64,000 bases of DNA from Filosporella fistucella (GCA_030077755.1 JAQJZZ010000002.1:1488001-1552000), one strand, 5' to 3'. Shown: positions 53,402-64,000, numbered from the stretch's first letter. Numbers and translations are program-made. Notes: generated from the sequence alone by a model not told the origin.

Positions 53402-54530
53402 ATGTCTCTCCCAAAATCCTACACAGCCGCAATCTTCGAGTCCAAAGATGCCCCCCTCACCCTGAAATCCGTGCCTCTAAAAGAACCAACCACAGGCGAA
53501 GTTCTCGTCAAAGTCCTCGCCGTAGGCGTCTGCCACTCAGACGCCGGTGTCCAATCCGGTGCATTTGGGAATAGTTTCCCGATTGTGCCTGGGCACGAGG
53601 TGATTGGAAATGTGGCTGCTGTCCCAGAGGGAGAGAAGAGATGGAAGGTTGGAGACAGAGTTGGTGGGCCTTGGCATGGTGGTAAGTCTTCATATCAACT
53701 CGAGGAGAATCGATAGTTTGAGATATGGTTACTGATATATGTTAAGGCCATTGCGGAGTCTGCAAACAATGCCAAAGAGGCCAGTTTCAAATGTGTCAAA
53801 ACGGTGCTGTTAACGGTGTCTCCCGTGACGGAGGGTACGCAGAATACGTGCTTCTCCGGACCGAAGCAGTCGTCTCAGTTCCCAAAGACGTAGATCCAGT
53901 TGAATAGTACATATCCCTCCTCTCTCTCAAAACCCCACTAACAAACCCAGCGCTCCCATCCTTTGCGCCGGCATCACAGTATTCAATTCCATCCGCAAAC
54001 TCTCTATCCCAGCCGGCTCAGTAGTCGCAGTCCAAGGTCTCGGCGGCCTAGGCCATCTCGCAATCCAATATGCCAATAAGATGGGTTACCGCGTCGTAGC
54101 ACTCTCATCCGGCTCTTCCAAGAAGGATTTCGCAACCAAACTCGGTGCTCACGATTACATCGACACATCATCTTCCAATCCCAGTGAAAAACTAATGGCT
54201 CTGGGCGGCGCAGCATTAATAGTCTGCACAGCACCTAATCCAAAAGCTATTTCGCCATTGACTGCTGGATTAGAAGCAGGTGGAAAATTGCTTGTGCTGG
54301 CCCCTTGTGGAGCAATTGAAGTTAATTCTGTGGATCTGATCATGAAAGCTGCGTCTGTATGTGGGTTCCCTAGTGGACATGCGCTGGATAGCGAAGAGGC
54401 GATTGCGTTTACACAGTTGCATGGGATTAAGTGTTTGGTGGAGAAGTTTCCGTTGAAGGAGGCGCAGAAGGCGTATGATAGGATGATGAGTGGGGACGTG
54501 AGATTTAGAGCTGTTATTGTGATGGAGTAG
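53402..54530 (+). CDS. Zinc-dependent alcohol dehydrogenase (MDR family)
   Basis: Exons 53402..53681, 53747..53906 and 53951..54530 encode 339 residues. The catalytic zinc ligands are Cys in VGVCHSD and His in PGHEVIG, with CAGITVF as the third position. The structural zinc loop HCGVCKQCQRGQFQMCQ has four Cys. The Rossmann motif is VQGLGGLGHLAIQYA. It interconverts alcohols and aldehydes or ketones with NAD(P)H in the cytosol. The layout resembles the yeast-type ADH branch, though the loop between zinc motifs is shorter than in Adh1. It is not obviously linked to neighbours. Confidence 0.93.
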
Positions 54531-55716
54531 GTGGGTAAGAGGAGATGTGTGATCTCGGGGATCTGGTGGGAATGAAAAGTTAGTTTGAGGAATGGATGTT
54601 AACGAGAACCAAAAGCATGACTTCCTAGCAAGAAGCTTCAATAGTCAAAGCTATGATTGCGCTATCATATACCCTATCATCACTGCTTCAAATCCAGGAA
54701 GAATATCACAACCCCACTAATCTTCCTAGCGGCCCCTCCACAATCACACGCCCCGTATTCCCCCACGATCCAGTTTCCCCTCCATTCCACCCCAATTTTC
54801 ATCTTTGCTTTTTCCGGGTCATCAGACGCAGGAACAACAGATCGATCGTGGGGTGAGACACTGAGACATTTTCGGAGAATGAAACGATCATGCGGGTTGA
54901 AAAGAATATGTGGGGTGGATGTGACGTGAAAAATCGTCGGAAAATATTGTGCGTGAGTGTGTGAGCTATGTTGATTTCTAAAGTGCGTTGCTGTGAACCC
55001 GATGTATGCTCAATTAAGATGAAAAAGGTAGATGGAACAGATGAACCAATTCGGTGCAGGTGTTAGTCTGGAGTGGAGGGGAAGGAGAGAAACAAAGATG
55101 CGACATAAAAGTTCCAAGAGCAATACCATAAAACAGCGAGATCATAGTTTTGATATCACGATGAAAGCAGGTAATGCTATCGTACCAAGTATTCATTCCT
55201 AGAAGTCAACTAGCAGAACGACCTCTGTGGTCACTCATCCGACAGCTGGACCGTCTTCTCATCCAAAGAAAGTTTGCAACAATCTCTACCTCCGGGTATC
55301 CCAACATAATGCAACGCCAATCGCCATCAAGCCCATGTATCTCGATACTCCATCACAATGTCCCGTCATGGTACTCTATCACACTATTCCATCAGGGTGT
55401 TCCAAGGTCTTTCATCACGGCTGTATCCAAGGACGTATCCTGGTGACCGGCGGCCACCATTGTAGATCCTTTGGAAATCTGACTCCTATGGAAATATGGT
55501 CCTGATCCATGGTCTTGCAAAACAACAACAACAATGCAACAACATTCCGGCAAGTTTATCTGAAGTCAGGCCGAGAGACTATCTCGACCATTATGTCCTG
55601 CTCAGGAAGAGCCAAGTGAGGTGGGGTATCACTTGCATCCGGAATTTCCTATCCAAAATATAAGAGTATCTCAGCGAAAGGGGGTGTATGAGAAATTTAT
55701 CATCAAGGAATGATAC
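54531..55716. other. Gene-free stretch
   Basis: About 1.2 kb between two convergent genes. Short frames only; none carries a domain. No repeat was recognised. Confidence 0.5.
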
Positions 55717-56439
55717 CTATCGAGCTGATTGTCTGAAAGAATTTTGGCGATTATGATGTGAGGGGTTGAATGCTCTTCTTTTTTGGGCATTTTGAGATTG
55801 AGAACCGGTAGATTTTCTAATGCGACGTGAATCGGATGATGGGTATGGATTGTGTCTCCTGGTACGGGAATCTGGTCTTTGTCGTGGTAGAGATGAGTGA
55901 CGATATTGAGGTTGACTAGGACTAGGACGAGGAGGTGGAATAGGCTCACGAGATGGTGGCTGTTGGCTGAATAGACGTTCTCGTCGGTCGGATTCTTCAT
56001 CGACACGTCGAGGGGAGTAGATAGCTCGGGGAGCTTGGAGCTCTTGTGATGGTACCTGATAATTCATTTGCGAAAATGGAGGTGATCGATGTGGTGGAGC
56101 ATCGGAAGGCGATGTCATCCTCTGTGGATAATCATATTGGACTATGTTGGGGCTGCTTTTGGGAACATAAAAGGGGACATTGCTGGGAATCTCTGGAGGT
56201 AAATCTGTCATGCTATATCTCCCAGGGTATCCTGCTGGATGGCCGATCCTCATATTATCATCTTGGAATGATGTTTCTTGAGCATATCTCCAATCATCCT
56301 CAAACCTGCGAGGAACTCGCTCGAACGTGCCAAATTCCGGGATAGGACTCCATGGTGGGCTGTGCGTAGTAGAAACCGACGGATACATCAACGGGGAATG
56401 TCTCAAATGCTCAGTCCGGTACCGGTCAGTGGAAGCCAT
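55717..56439 (-). CDS. Pro/Arg/Ser-rich hypothetical protein
   Basis: One frame of 240 residues from ATG 56439 (MASTDRYRTEHLRHSP). It is rich in Pro, Arg, Ser and Gln and very basic at the C-terminus (SRTRRHNPYPSSDSRRIRKS). There is no membrane segment or folded domain. It is probably disordered, perhaps RNA- or nucleus-associated. It could be part of a larger gene, but no splice partner was found. I have no family to propose. Confidence 0.5.
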   Translation of the reverse strand: MASTDRYRTEHLRHSPLMYPSVSTTHSPPWSPIPEFGTFERVPRRFEDDWRYAQETSFQDDNMRIGHPAGYPGRYSMTDLPPEIPSNVPFYVPKSSPNIVQYDYPQRMTSPSDAPPHRSPPFSQMNYQVPSQELQAPRAIYSPRRVDEESDRRERLFSQQPPSREPIPPPRPSPSQPQYRHSSLPRQRPDSRTRRHNPYPSSDSRRIRKSTGSQSQNAQKRRAFNPSHHNRQNSFRQSAR

Positions 56440-57001
56440 CTTCGGTAAAGCGGTGAAGACGTAAATCGAGGACAGAAGACCAAATTGTTAAAGCAATGCG
56501 AAGAGAAATTAGGAAACAGGCTGGGGAGAGCAAAGGGAAATACAACGAAGAAGTCTGGCAATGCAACGTGAGACCAGAACAGAATTCAATGACCATGTGC
56601 ACCTGCGACTTTGATGCCCAATGTGGCATACTTCCATACGATGGTATCAAAATCCCTCGAATAACAAATCAAATATCGCAGGAGAAACAACACCCTTTTG
56701 TTGCGGCCCAACCTTGGGAGCTTTGGGCTTCGGTTTGAGCCAAGGATGCAGCCGCTTCCGACCCGGAAGCATATGATAGGCTCCCGAAGTCGCTAAAGCG
56801 AGACACTCAAACGTGTCTATATTGGAGCCCAATAGGAATGTCAATATGAAAAGACTGTTGGTATTGCATGCATTGCTCACCGCCAAGAATCAATATTTGA
56901 TTGCGGTAAAAATCATCTAAACCAATGTTTTCGTCAAGGCATATCACCATTCAGCGCTTTTATAAACTCGTGGAAGCCCTCCAGTAAGGTTTGCACGAGA
57001 A
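56440..57001. other. Intergenic region
   Basis: About 560 bp between the GST-like gene and the Pro/Arg-rich protein gene. It has short frames only and should hold the promoter of the latter. Confidence 0.45.
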
Positions 57002-57988
57002 TTAATTCCTTCGTTCAAAGCCAGGCAAAACATCCATATCTTGTTCGGGGTTCTCGGATTTCGAAAACCCTACTTCCTCTTCTCGTGGGAAGATAAATGT
57101 CCCATCCTGTGAAGGGGGCGGTTGAATACTCCTGTGATACCCCGTTATAATGCGTATTGCCCATTCGCGGACCATGCCGGATGTTAATAAATCTTGTCTA
57201 TTAACGCAGTAGAGTTTGTACACTAACATAGCAACGTAAGCGTCCAGAGCCGTGCCGTGCTTTGTACCCAACATCCAAAGACTTCTAGGTTTCTTATATT
57301 TTGCAAGGATGCGTTCGACAAACAAGAAAGTACTTGCGAAACGCGCTTTCAATTCTTCGAGCTCTGCAGGATCAGAGCACTGGCGGATGATGGATATAAT
57401 GCTTTGTGATCAGCCTTTTGTGTTAACGAAGATGGGGCAAGACTTACTTGGTCCTTTTTCGTAGCAGGGCAGCCCGATACTCAGGAGAAATATGTGTCAT
57501 CAACATTCTATCAATCACGTCAAGTGATCGCTTTTCCCAAACTTTCGCAGCTTCGGGGGTGACCAAACGAAACCCCAGTTTGTCCAACTCGAGGTCCTCT
57601 ATACATTCTTTGACGAAATCCTTATGTTCTTCTGGGAACAAGCTTGGGAACCAGCATGCAAGATATTCCAGGATACCTAGACAGGATCTGATTGGGGGGT
57701 CGACGAAAAAGGGGTTTGTAAGGACTGGGACCTAGTATTATTAGCAGCATCCCACCCATTCGACGAGTTGCATACCTCAGCCTTGGGGTTGATTTTTAGG
57801 TATTCCTCTCCTAAATGTTCCCATCTCCCAAACTCAACCGGCTTGTACTGGATGGATATTGGTGGGCGGTACCCTGCATCTTCTGCGAGCGAAAGGGCGA
57901 AGGCCACGACGCAACTATAGGCAGAACGAGGGCTATAATGCAGGGTGAACGCCTTCAACTGTTCTGAAAGCAGTGTGTTACTGCTCAT
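57002..57988 (-). CDS. Glutathione S-transferase-like protein
   Basis: Exons 57988..57776, 57731..57448 and 57401..57002 encode 298 residues. The N-terminus has a thioredoxin-like GST pattern: FTLHYSPRSAYSCVVAFALS, then SIQYKPVEFG, EEYLKINPKAEVPVLTNP, where the NPKAEVPVL loop with its cis-Pro binds glutathione. The helical C-terminal domain includes LGTKHGTALDAYVAMLVYKL. The C-terminal end is longer than in most GSTs. It may conjugate or reduce electrophiles in the cytosol. The third exon acceptor was chosen to keep frame (RKRTN then IISIIRQC). Confidence 0.8.
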
Positions 57989-58876
57989 TGTGAATGGTGG
58001 GATAAGTCAGCTGATGCTAAAGCTGATGGTATGATATAATTATGGGTACGGAATAGTTGAGTTGGTGGATATTCATGATGGAGAAGAAAGCAAAATTCTT
58101 ACCAAAGCTGCTTGGTGGAGATGGATGAAATGGCAGGTGCAATCGACCATTTCAATGCTGATGGTGCGGATCAAGCACTTGCTTGATAGACTACCGTAAT
58201 AATGGATTTTTATACATATAAGGTCAAATGAAAGAGATATTAATGTCTCAAAAATGAACTATATAAGAAAGCAACTATCCATTTCGGCAACAGCTAGCTT
58301 TAGACTTGCAAAGATAACGACAATCCAGAACTCAGCCTCGCAAGATAGTGCTAGAAATACTGCAAGCTGGGAAATGCAAGCAAGAAGAAGTCCATCCATG
58401 AGCCCAATGAAGTCACAGTGACCAAGGTGATGATTGATGGATTGAGATAGGGGTTTCGATCAAGGACAAAGGGCGACACTGTACGGGTCATCTCCGACGA
58501 TAAGGAATGGAAAACTGTATCCGCAATAGCTTCAGAATTGAAAAGCTAGAACAGTTCACCATCGAAAATCCGCAATATCTATCGCATGACTCTCTTCACC
58601 CAAATTCTCTCTATATGCACTTGCTTTATGGAGGCAATTCATGTAAAAAGAAAACATGCTGAATAATCTGCTCATCGCGGAATCGCGACGTGGCTGCAAA
58701 CACGTGCGAGGCTAAAACCAGCCACTTACCCGAAGCCGCATCTTCATTCAGGACAAAGAAGGCTGAATAGATCAAGAAAGGCAATTTGTCCTGTTTCGGA
58801 ACCCTGCTATCTACAACCTCATACAGGAACATCATGATACTGCGGTATATGCTGTTTAACATAGTTGGATAGAAAC
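57989..58876. other. Divergent intergenic region between GST-like and ZIP genes
   Basis: An 888-bp region between divergent starts. A minus-strand frame at 58626..58913 overlaps the ZIP start and has no domain support. No clear motif was found. Confidence 0.45.
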
Positions 58877-60280
58877 ATGGCCAAACGTGAAGATAGTAGC
58901 TCTGGTAAGACAATGGATTCCTCGGAAAGCCTCCTGTCTAACATCTGCAGCTCCCTCGTGGTCTAGCATTTCGACTGAGTTATTGAGGGAAGAATTGGCA
59001 AGGCGGGCAGAGGAGACTACGAAACCACAATGCGGATCCGGAGTCAAGGGGAGTTACAATACATCAGCACATGTGTTTGCTCTTGTTCTGATCCTGGTGC
59101 TGAGCACATTGGGTAGGTTGTAGCTCTACGCAGATGGCAATGCTAATTGAATATAGCCTGCGGATTTCCTCTGATATCGAAACGATCGTCGAAGAAAACC
59201 GGACCTAGCAGATTCATATTCATTTCTCAACATTTCGGGACAGGCGTGCTGATTGCGACAGCTTTTGTCCATCTCCTCCCCACAGCATTCATATCACTCA
59301 CGGACCCATGTCTCCCGTTCTTTTTCAGCGAAGGATATCATCCATTAGCGGGATTGATTGCGATGTTTTCGGCTTTGGTAGTGGTTGGATTGGAGATGTT
59401 TTTAACAACCAGAGGAGCAGGACATTCACATTCGCATGGGTGGGATGCAGTTGAAGAGGAGGATAATCAACCATCAAATGGATTCGCAGAGCCACAGAAG
59501 AAGAGAACAAATGGCAGGATAGGAAAGCTAGGATTGAATCATAGGCCGAAAGATATTGCGCTGGAAGACATGGATGCATCGGAAGGATTGGTAGCAGGTG
59601 TTTCCCCTCTTCCGGTTTCGACCCCTGATGCGACACAGAACCACTATCACGATGAGAACGAGGATTCGGATTTAGATCTCGACGAGCTCGATCCTACAGC
59701 AGAAGCCTTTAACCCGTCACGTCCCGAGAACGATCCCGAAATTACAAATGGCCACGATCCCCATTCGAACCTCACTCCGGAGGAACAACAAAAACGCCAA
59801 ATTCTACAATGTCTGTTGTTAGAAGCTGGTATCCTGTTTCACAGTATATTCATTGGAATGGCTGTTTCAGTGGCTACTGGCCCTCCGTTTGTTGTATTTT
59901 TGATAGCTATAGCTTTTCACCAATCATTCGAAGGCCTCGCCCTAGGATCTAGAATCGCAGCTATCAATTTCCCTCACCATTCTCCTCGACCATGGCTAAT
60001 GGTTCTGGCATACGGGACTACGACTCCCATCGGCCAAGCAATTGGCCTCATTGTTCATAACCTTTATGATCCACAAAGCGCGGCAGGATTGCTTATGGTT
60101 GGATTCATGAATGGAATATCAAGTGGGTTACTACTTTTCGCTGGGTTGGTTCAATTACTAGCTGAAGACTTTTTGAGTGACAAGAGCTATGGGATACTTA
60201 AGGGGAGAAGAAGGTGGGAGGCCTTCTCTGCCGTTCTCGCGGGGGCATGTTTGATGGCGCTGGTAGGGGCTTGGGCATAG
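58877..60280 (+). CDS. ZIP family zinc transporter
   Basis: Exons 58877..58904, 58951..59112 and 59157..60280 encode 437 residues. The first exon (MAKREDSSS) was found by eye; the longer frame otherwise starts with a GTG. Membrane motifs of ZIP carriers are present: HFGTGVLIATAFVHLLPTAF in helix 2, HSIFIGMAVSVA in helix 4 and IAFHQSFEGLALGSRIA in helix 5, supplying the metal-binding His and Glu residues. A long acidic/His loop between helices 3 and 4 holds GHSHSHGWD and NHYHDENEDSDLDLDELD. It should import zinc (or iron) across the plasma or vacuolar membrane. An 8-helix layout fits. Confidence 0.93.
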
Positions 60281-60504
60281 ATCTGGACAGGAAAATGTTG
60301 GATCCGTCGGGCATTCTCAGGCGTTATGGTTGGTATAGAAGTCGTTTGAAATACGGTATATAATTTGGGGCCAGGACGATTCTATTTGTATTATATAAGT
60401 CCACCTTGGGATCGGACTGATAGACCAGAAGCCCGCGGATCTGCCGACTGTATATCTTCAGGGAGCAGCTACAAATCAAATCATTACCCTATGTCTATCG
60501 CCAT

Positions 60505-61452
60505 CTACACCTTTTCTTCGATTTTCGATTTTCCCAAGTTCTCTTTCAAAAACCGGAAGATGTCATCTAGCATCTCCTTAGAATACCAATGGCCTAGGCC
60601 CTCATACTCCACCATTTCTACATCTGCACCAAGAGCTTGCAAGCATCTCTTTGCCTCTCTTCCCAACTTAACCAGAACACGGTCATCTTCAATTCCATGA
60701 CCAAGAAATACAGGACTACTCCGAAATGCCATTCCTTTTTTCCTCTGCATCTCAAGGTCTTCTCTAAAGACCTTCACTGCCTGCATTGCTAAATCTTTCT
60801 TCCTCTTCCCACCATCTTCACTGTCCCACTCAAAAAGATCATCTTCGTTCTCAAAACCCTCAAATGGGTCTTCATCAGCACCCTCAAAATCCATACCTTC
60901 ATCCCTCATGATATCATTCAACAATCCCCCAAAAGGCAACCACCCACACATCCCAACTACACCTCCAATCCTCTCCCCATCCCACGCCAAAACCGCCGCA
61001 AGCACAGCAGCACACCCCTGACTCAATCCCCAAATGACCACATTTTCTCCTCCTACCTTTTTAACTTCCGCTTCCAATAACCTATGAATAAACTCAACAC
61101 TCTTCCCCAATCCCTCCCACATAATCTCCTCTTTCACCCTGGGATTCTTTATATCGAAACAGTCAAACCATTGGTGTGTATAGGCTCTGTTATAGGCGAT
61201 GGCTCGTGTGCGTGATGCAGTTGGGAATATGAATTTGGCCTGTGGGAGAAGGGTTTGGAGGGTTTGGTTGTCGTACTTGGGGGATGGGGTAGAGAGGAGC
61301 GAGGGAGCGAATTTGGATGAACATGAGCCGCGGCCGTGAAGGATTATGAGGCTTTGCTTGTGGGTTTGAAGGGGAGGGATGATTAGGGGGGAGGGAAAGA
61401 TATTCGGTTTGTCTTGAGGAACTGAGGGTCCGAGGTTGTGAGAGGGAGGCAT
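60505..61452 (-). CDS. Acyl-protein thioesterase / phospholipase-carboxylesterase-like hydrolase
   Basis: One 315-residue frame from ATG 61452 (MPPSHNLG). It follows the alpha/beta-hydrolase pattern of this family: SLIILHGRGS (oxyanion region), IFPTASRTRA and QWFDCFDI, the nucleophile in IWGLSQGCAAVLA (GLSQG), a late Asp in GHGIEDDRV, and the His in YEGLGHWYS. An acidic insertion of about 30 residues (GADEDPFEGFENEDDLFEWD) sits before the third acid, which is unusual. Canonical members remove palmitate from proteins or hydrolyse short esters in the cytosol. The longer frame upstream runs through a TA repeat and is unlikely to be translated. Confidence 0.85.
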   Translation of the reverse strand: MPPSHNLGPSVPQDKPNIFPSPLIIPPLQTHKQSLIILHGRGSCSSKFAPSLLSTPSPKYDNQTLQTLLPQAKFIFPTASRTRAIAYNRAYTHQWFDCFDIKNPRVKEEIMWEGLGKSVEFIHRLLEAEVKKVGGENVVIWGLSQGCAAVLAAVLAWDGERIGGVVGMCGWLPFGGLLNDIMRDEGMDFEGADEDPFEGFENEDDLFEWDSEDGGKRKKDLAMQAVKVFREDLEMQRKKGMAFRSSPVFLGHGIEDDRVLVKLGREAKRCLQALGADVEMVEYEGLGHWYSKEMLDDIFRFLKENLGKSKIEEKV

Positions 61453-62022
61453 TTTATGTGTTATGTTGGGGACTCTTGTTGCTTCGATTTGCTGACTGTC
61501 TTGAATATATATATATATATATATGAAGATCTTGTATTTACCTGTATAATGAATCTGGATATACACGATGTACAGCAGGCCGTTCTTTTCAGGCTGACCT
61601 GTGACTTATTATTTTTGGATATATAGAAAGTTTCAGTAATATTGATAACTTTCATATACTTTACCAATCTCAAAAATGTGTCTTGATACATTTCTGCTCA
61701 GAAAACAATCCACAGATATGTAATTTCACCTTGTGTAGTATTTTTCAAAATCAACAATGGCATGTGCAGGATTATTTTGAATATAATGCCTATATAGGAC
61801 TAGGTTTGGCCGCTTAGCCTCTTCGCATAACAAGCGATAAGGGGCAGGGGGGTATAAAACATCTCTCTTTCTTTTCCTTTCCTGCAAACCAACCAACAAC
61901 ACAGACCCTCAATTCAGCTGAAAAGTAGTTCTTCTTCATCCGTTAGCAACCCAATCTTCTTCGGACCTGCGAATTCTCAATTCTGAAATACAATACTTTT
62001 GAAACTCAATGCGATTACCATA
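61453..62022. other. Divergent promoter region of esterase and acidic protein genes
   Basis: A 570-bp gap between divergent starts, AT-rich in the middle. A C/T-rich stretch at 61860-61900 precedes the plus-strand gene and a TA repeat lies near the esterase start. Confidence 0.5.
61505..61524. repeat. (AT)10 microsatellite
   Basis: Ten AT dinucleotides in the 5' leader region of the esterase gene, about 55 bp before its ATG. Confidence 0.9.
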
Positions 62023-62802
62023 ATGTCGACCTCCAATGTTGGTACCGTGTATAACGCGCAACCAATACATCCGCTTTCCGAAGAGTTTCGTAGTACCAAC
62101 GAAATCACACTTCTATCTCCCGCAGGTAAACGTCTCTTGTGGTCACTAGATGCTCCATTTCCGGACGCCATCTCAGTCATGAGAGACGAATTCAGCCCCG
62201 ATTCTCTAGAGCCCTATTTCTCAAATGGAAACTGGCATCCCGTCTCACAAGAACCCATCTCTGAGCCCAAAATCTCTTCTATCACCGTTGGCGTCAGCCA
62301 ACTAGATGACTGGGAAGATGCATGGGAAGAATATCACGAAGAACATGGCGACCCAGGAGATGGGCAGGAAGGAAGGTGGTATGGTGAGCTTGAGGATTAT
62401 GATTATGATCCCAACGACTCAGATCGGGGGCCCCGGCTCTTAGGCTGCTGTGGGGAGCCAAGGCCGAGAAACAGGAATCTCAGAATCGAGGTTCGTCCTG
62501 CTTCTGGGTCCTCTTTTGTCACGATACATGATTACGTGTCTACGCTACACCCGTGGCTTATGGGCATGAAGGAGGATATCAGACGATCCACAGATGTGTG
62601 GGATGGTAAGTTGACGGAAATGGTGGTGAATTGCAATGGATTGAATGCTTTGCATGTGGATGAGAAATCGGATTGGATCAGACGGGCTGTAATCGCGTCC
62701 AACATTTATAACAACCCCTTGAACCATCCAGATGCTCATCTTCTGGGGCCAACCATGCCAGTATCTGAGCATCTGGGGGAGCAGCCGCCGTCGTTGCCAT
62801 AA
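62023..62802 (+). CDS. Acidic hypothetical protein
   Basis: A 259-residue frame from ATG 62023 (MSTSNVGTVYNAQPIH). The longer frame above it starts with TTG. The middle is acidic and Trp/Tyr-rich (VSQLDDWEDAWEEYHEEHGD, WYGELEDYDYDPND). A more ordered C-terminal half has LRIEVRPASGSSFVTIHDYV, TLHPWLMGMKEDI and VNCNGLNALHVDEKSDW. There is a CC pair in LLGCCGEP. No family recognised. It resembles the plain single-exon orphan genes common in fungal genomes; a function is not claimed. Confidence 0.6.
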   Translation: MSTSNVGTVYNAQPIHPLSEEFRSTNEITLLSPAGKRLLWSLDAPFPDAISVMRDEFSPDSLEPYFSNGNWHPVSQEPISEPKISSITVGVSQLDDWEDAWEEYHEEHGDPGDGQEGRWYGELEDYDYDPNDSDRGPRLLGCCGEPRPRNRNLRIEVRPASGSSFVTIHDYVSTLHPWLMGMKEDIRRSTDVWDGKLTEMVVNCNGLNALHVDEKSDWIRRAVIASNIYNNPLNHPDAHLLGPTMPVSEHLGEQPPSLP

Positions 62803-63309
62803 TTTGGACGGGAGTTTGGACAAGAGCACATACCATAATACCAGTTCTTCTCCAGCAGGTCTAGCATAAATAATTCTGAAGGAGGAACCTGTGCCCACAT
62901 TATCATCTTTCCTTCTCGATAGCAACCTTGATGCTGAGTGGCGATACGCAAAGATTGCCACAATCAAGTCGATCTCCCAAACACCGTTCTTACAGGCAGA
63001 ATAAGGACAAAAATAATAGGATGGAAAGAAACCACTATCGCTTGCCTAGTTCTATGTAATACAAGCCTCACCATAGCAGTATTCGCAGCGCTATGGATGA
63101 TGATACTGCAAAATTGCCCACAAAATTCGACGGATCGTGTACAAAAGTTTGATCAACAAAAGCGAGCACAAAGTATATACATGAAAGGGCTTCGGAGCTT
63201 GTGTCCCGTACAGCCATACAGAAATATACAAATTTCCCAACAAATGAAATGAAAAAAGTTTGTTCTTCAACGAATATCACCCACTGTGTGAGCCCAACAC
63301 CCGCTTCCA
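62803..63309. other. Intergenic region, converging 3' ends
   Basis: About 500 bp between two convergent genes, with overlapping frames of no clear meaning. Confidence 0.5.
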
Positions 63310-64000
63310 TCAAAAAGTCAATTCCGGATCTATCCTCCACTCGAGGCAATTGTTCGAAACCGTCCCACCATGCTTATTATCAATACCGCTGCAATCGCAA
63401 CTATCAGTTGGAACAGCTAAGTATTGCATGCAAGTCTTCTCATCATATATAAATTGACACGACTCCTTCAAGATCTCCATAGAGATTCTGATAGTGACGG
63501 TTCCGAAGCCTCCGTTATACTCGAAGGGGAACTCATCTGATTTGATCATTTTCCCTCTCATTTTTAATTTGGAGATACCTTTACAGAAGCTGGAGGCTGC
63601 GTTCACCATCCGCACATGCTCGGTCTTTTCTCCCTTTTTGTAGCAAGATACTGTGTTGTCTATAGTGTTACCATTTTCAATGGGTGACTCGGTTGCTTGT
63701 TCGGCAATGGTAGTTGTAGTCGTTGTTTTAGTTGTGCTCGTGGAAGTAGTGGAAGTACTAGAAGAGGTGATTCTGGGACATATTGTCATATATTCTTCTT
63801 GGTTTTCGTCATCGAAATCTGGCTGTCCAGGGATATCGACGCCTCCGTCTTCACCGATGAGCCAAGGTCGATCTAGGCAGTCAGGCTCTATGGCGAAGCC
63901 GTTCGAGCATGGCTTCACTGTTGGCTCCTCCATAATACCTATTTCAGGTTGCCACCAACGTTTGGGGAAGCTTCCGACAGGTGGTGAAGAAGGGGGTGTA
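63310..64000 (-). CDS. C-terminal end of a secreted Cys-rich protein (partial)
   Basis: The frame is open to the right window edge, so the gene starts outside. The visible 230 residues begin TPPSSPPVGSFPKRWWQPEI and include a Thr/Ser-rich linker (SSSTSTTSTSTTKTTTTTTI). A domain follows with GGFGTVTIRISMEILKESCQ, DEKTCMQYLAVPTDSCDCSG and KHGGTVSNNCLEWRIDPE. The CDCSG..KxGGxVxNNCLxWRIDP pattern is common at the end of large secreted fungal proteins, including some GH18 chitinases with LysM modules. The upstream part needed to assign it is not in the window. Alternative start Met at 63933 is only a track artefact. Confidence 0.7.
   Translation of the reverse strand, partial: TPPSSPPVGSFPKRWWQPEIGIMEEPTVKPCSNGFAIEPDCLDRPWLIGEDGGVDIPGQPDFDDENQEEYMTICPRITSSSTSTTSTSTTKTTTTTTIAEQATESPIENGNTIDNTVSCYKKGEKTEHVRMVNAASSFCKGISKLKMRGKMIKSDEFPFEYNGGFGTVTIRISMEILKESCQFIYDEKTCMQYLAVPTDSCDCSGIDNKHGGTVSNNCLEWRIDPELTF

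Overview
The window comes from a filamentous ascomycete nuclear genome. Nearly every gene is interrupted by short GT-AG introns (about 42-80 bp, often with a CTRAY-type branch site), and the gene content is fungal: Zn2Cys6 regulator, GMC oxidoreductase, NCS1 and Dal5-type transporters, S10 carboxypeptidase, SLX4, a PaxB-type terpene cyclase and fungal BTB proteins. The general look suggests Leotiomycetes, but this is an impression and not a proof. All exon joins were worked out by eye from splice sites and reading frame. Each main model sums to a whole number of codons.

Layout. 1-5.1 kb: the edge of a PaxB/Pyr4-like membrane terpene cyclase, a NUDIX hydrolase, a degenerate repeat and a secreted serine carboxypeptidase. 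5.3-21.7 kb: a compact block of nine catabolic-looking genes: aldehyde dehydrogenase, GMC oxidoreductase, NCS1 permease, Zn2Cys6 regulator, Dal5-type MFS carrier, maleate-isomerase/arylmalonate-decarboxylase-like protein, Dabb-domain protein, salicylate-hydroxylase-type FAD monooxygenase and an AHL-lactonase-type metallo-beta-lactamase. Three of its promoters are divergent and shared. Two promoters carry the same 16-bp dyad (CGGNNGCAAGTNGCCG), a plausible site for the cluster regulator. The enzyme set resembles bacterial vitamin B6 degradation (pyridoxine 4-oxidase is a GMC enzyme, 4-pyridoxolactonase an MBL enzyme, the ring-opening oxygenase a group A flavoprotein). Both transporter families carry vitamins or N-heterocycles. 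I propose a fungal cluster for catabolism of a B6-like N-heterocycle. This is the most interesting hypothesis here and is an inference only.

21.7-30.6 kb: a repeat-rich, partly decayed region. Two separated blocks may be the N- and C-terminal parts of one broken gene, each bordered by GAGC-rich DNA. Between them lie an Est1-type/C2H2 protein gene and an ankyrin relic.

30.6-44.8 kb: SLX4 and ribosomal protein S21 share a short divergent promoter. Then come a protein with a STAND-type fungal N-terminal domain and a ZZ finger, three related BTB proteins ending in a W-D-x-x-E-x-D-W tail (one frameshifted), and a small free-standing class III nucleotide cyclase with all canonical catalytic residues.

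45.6-64 kb: two long disordered proteins (one of about 1213 residues with an AT-hook), a zinc alcohol dehydrogenase, a GST-like protein, a ZIP zinc transporter, an acyl-protein-thioesterase-like hydrolase, an orphan acidic protein, and the C-terminal end of a secreted Cys-rich protein that runs off the window. I saw no tRNA, rRNA or CRISPR array and no intact transposase gene.
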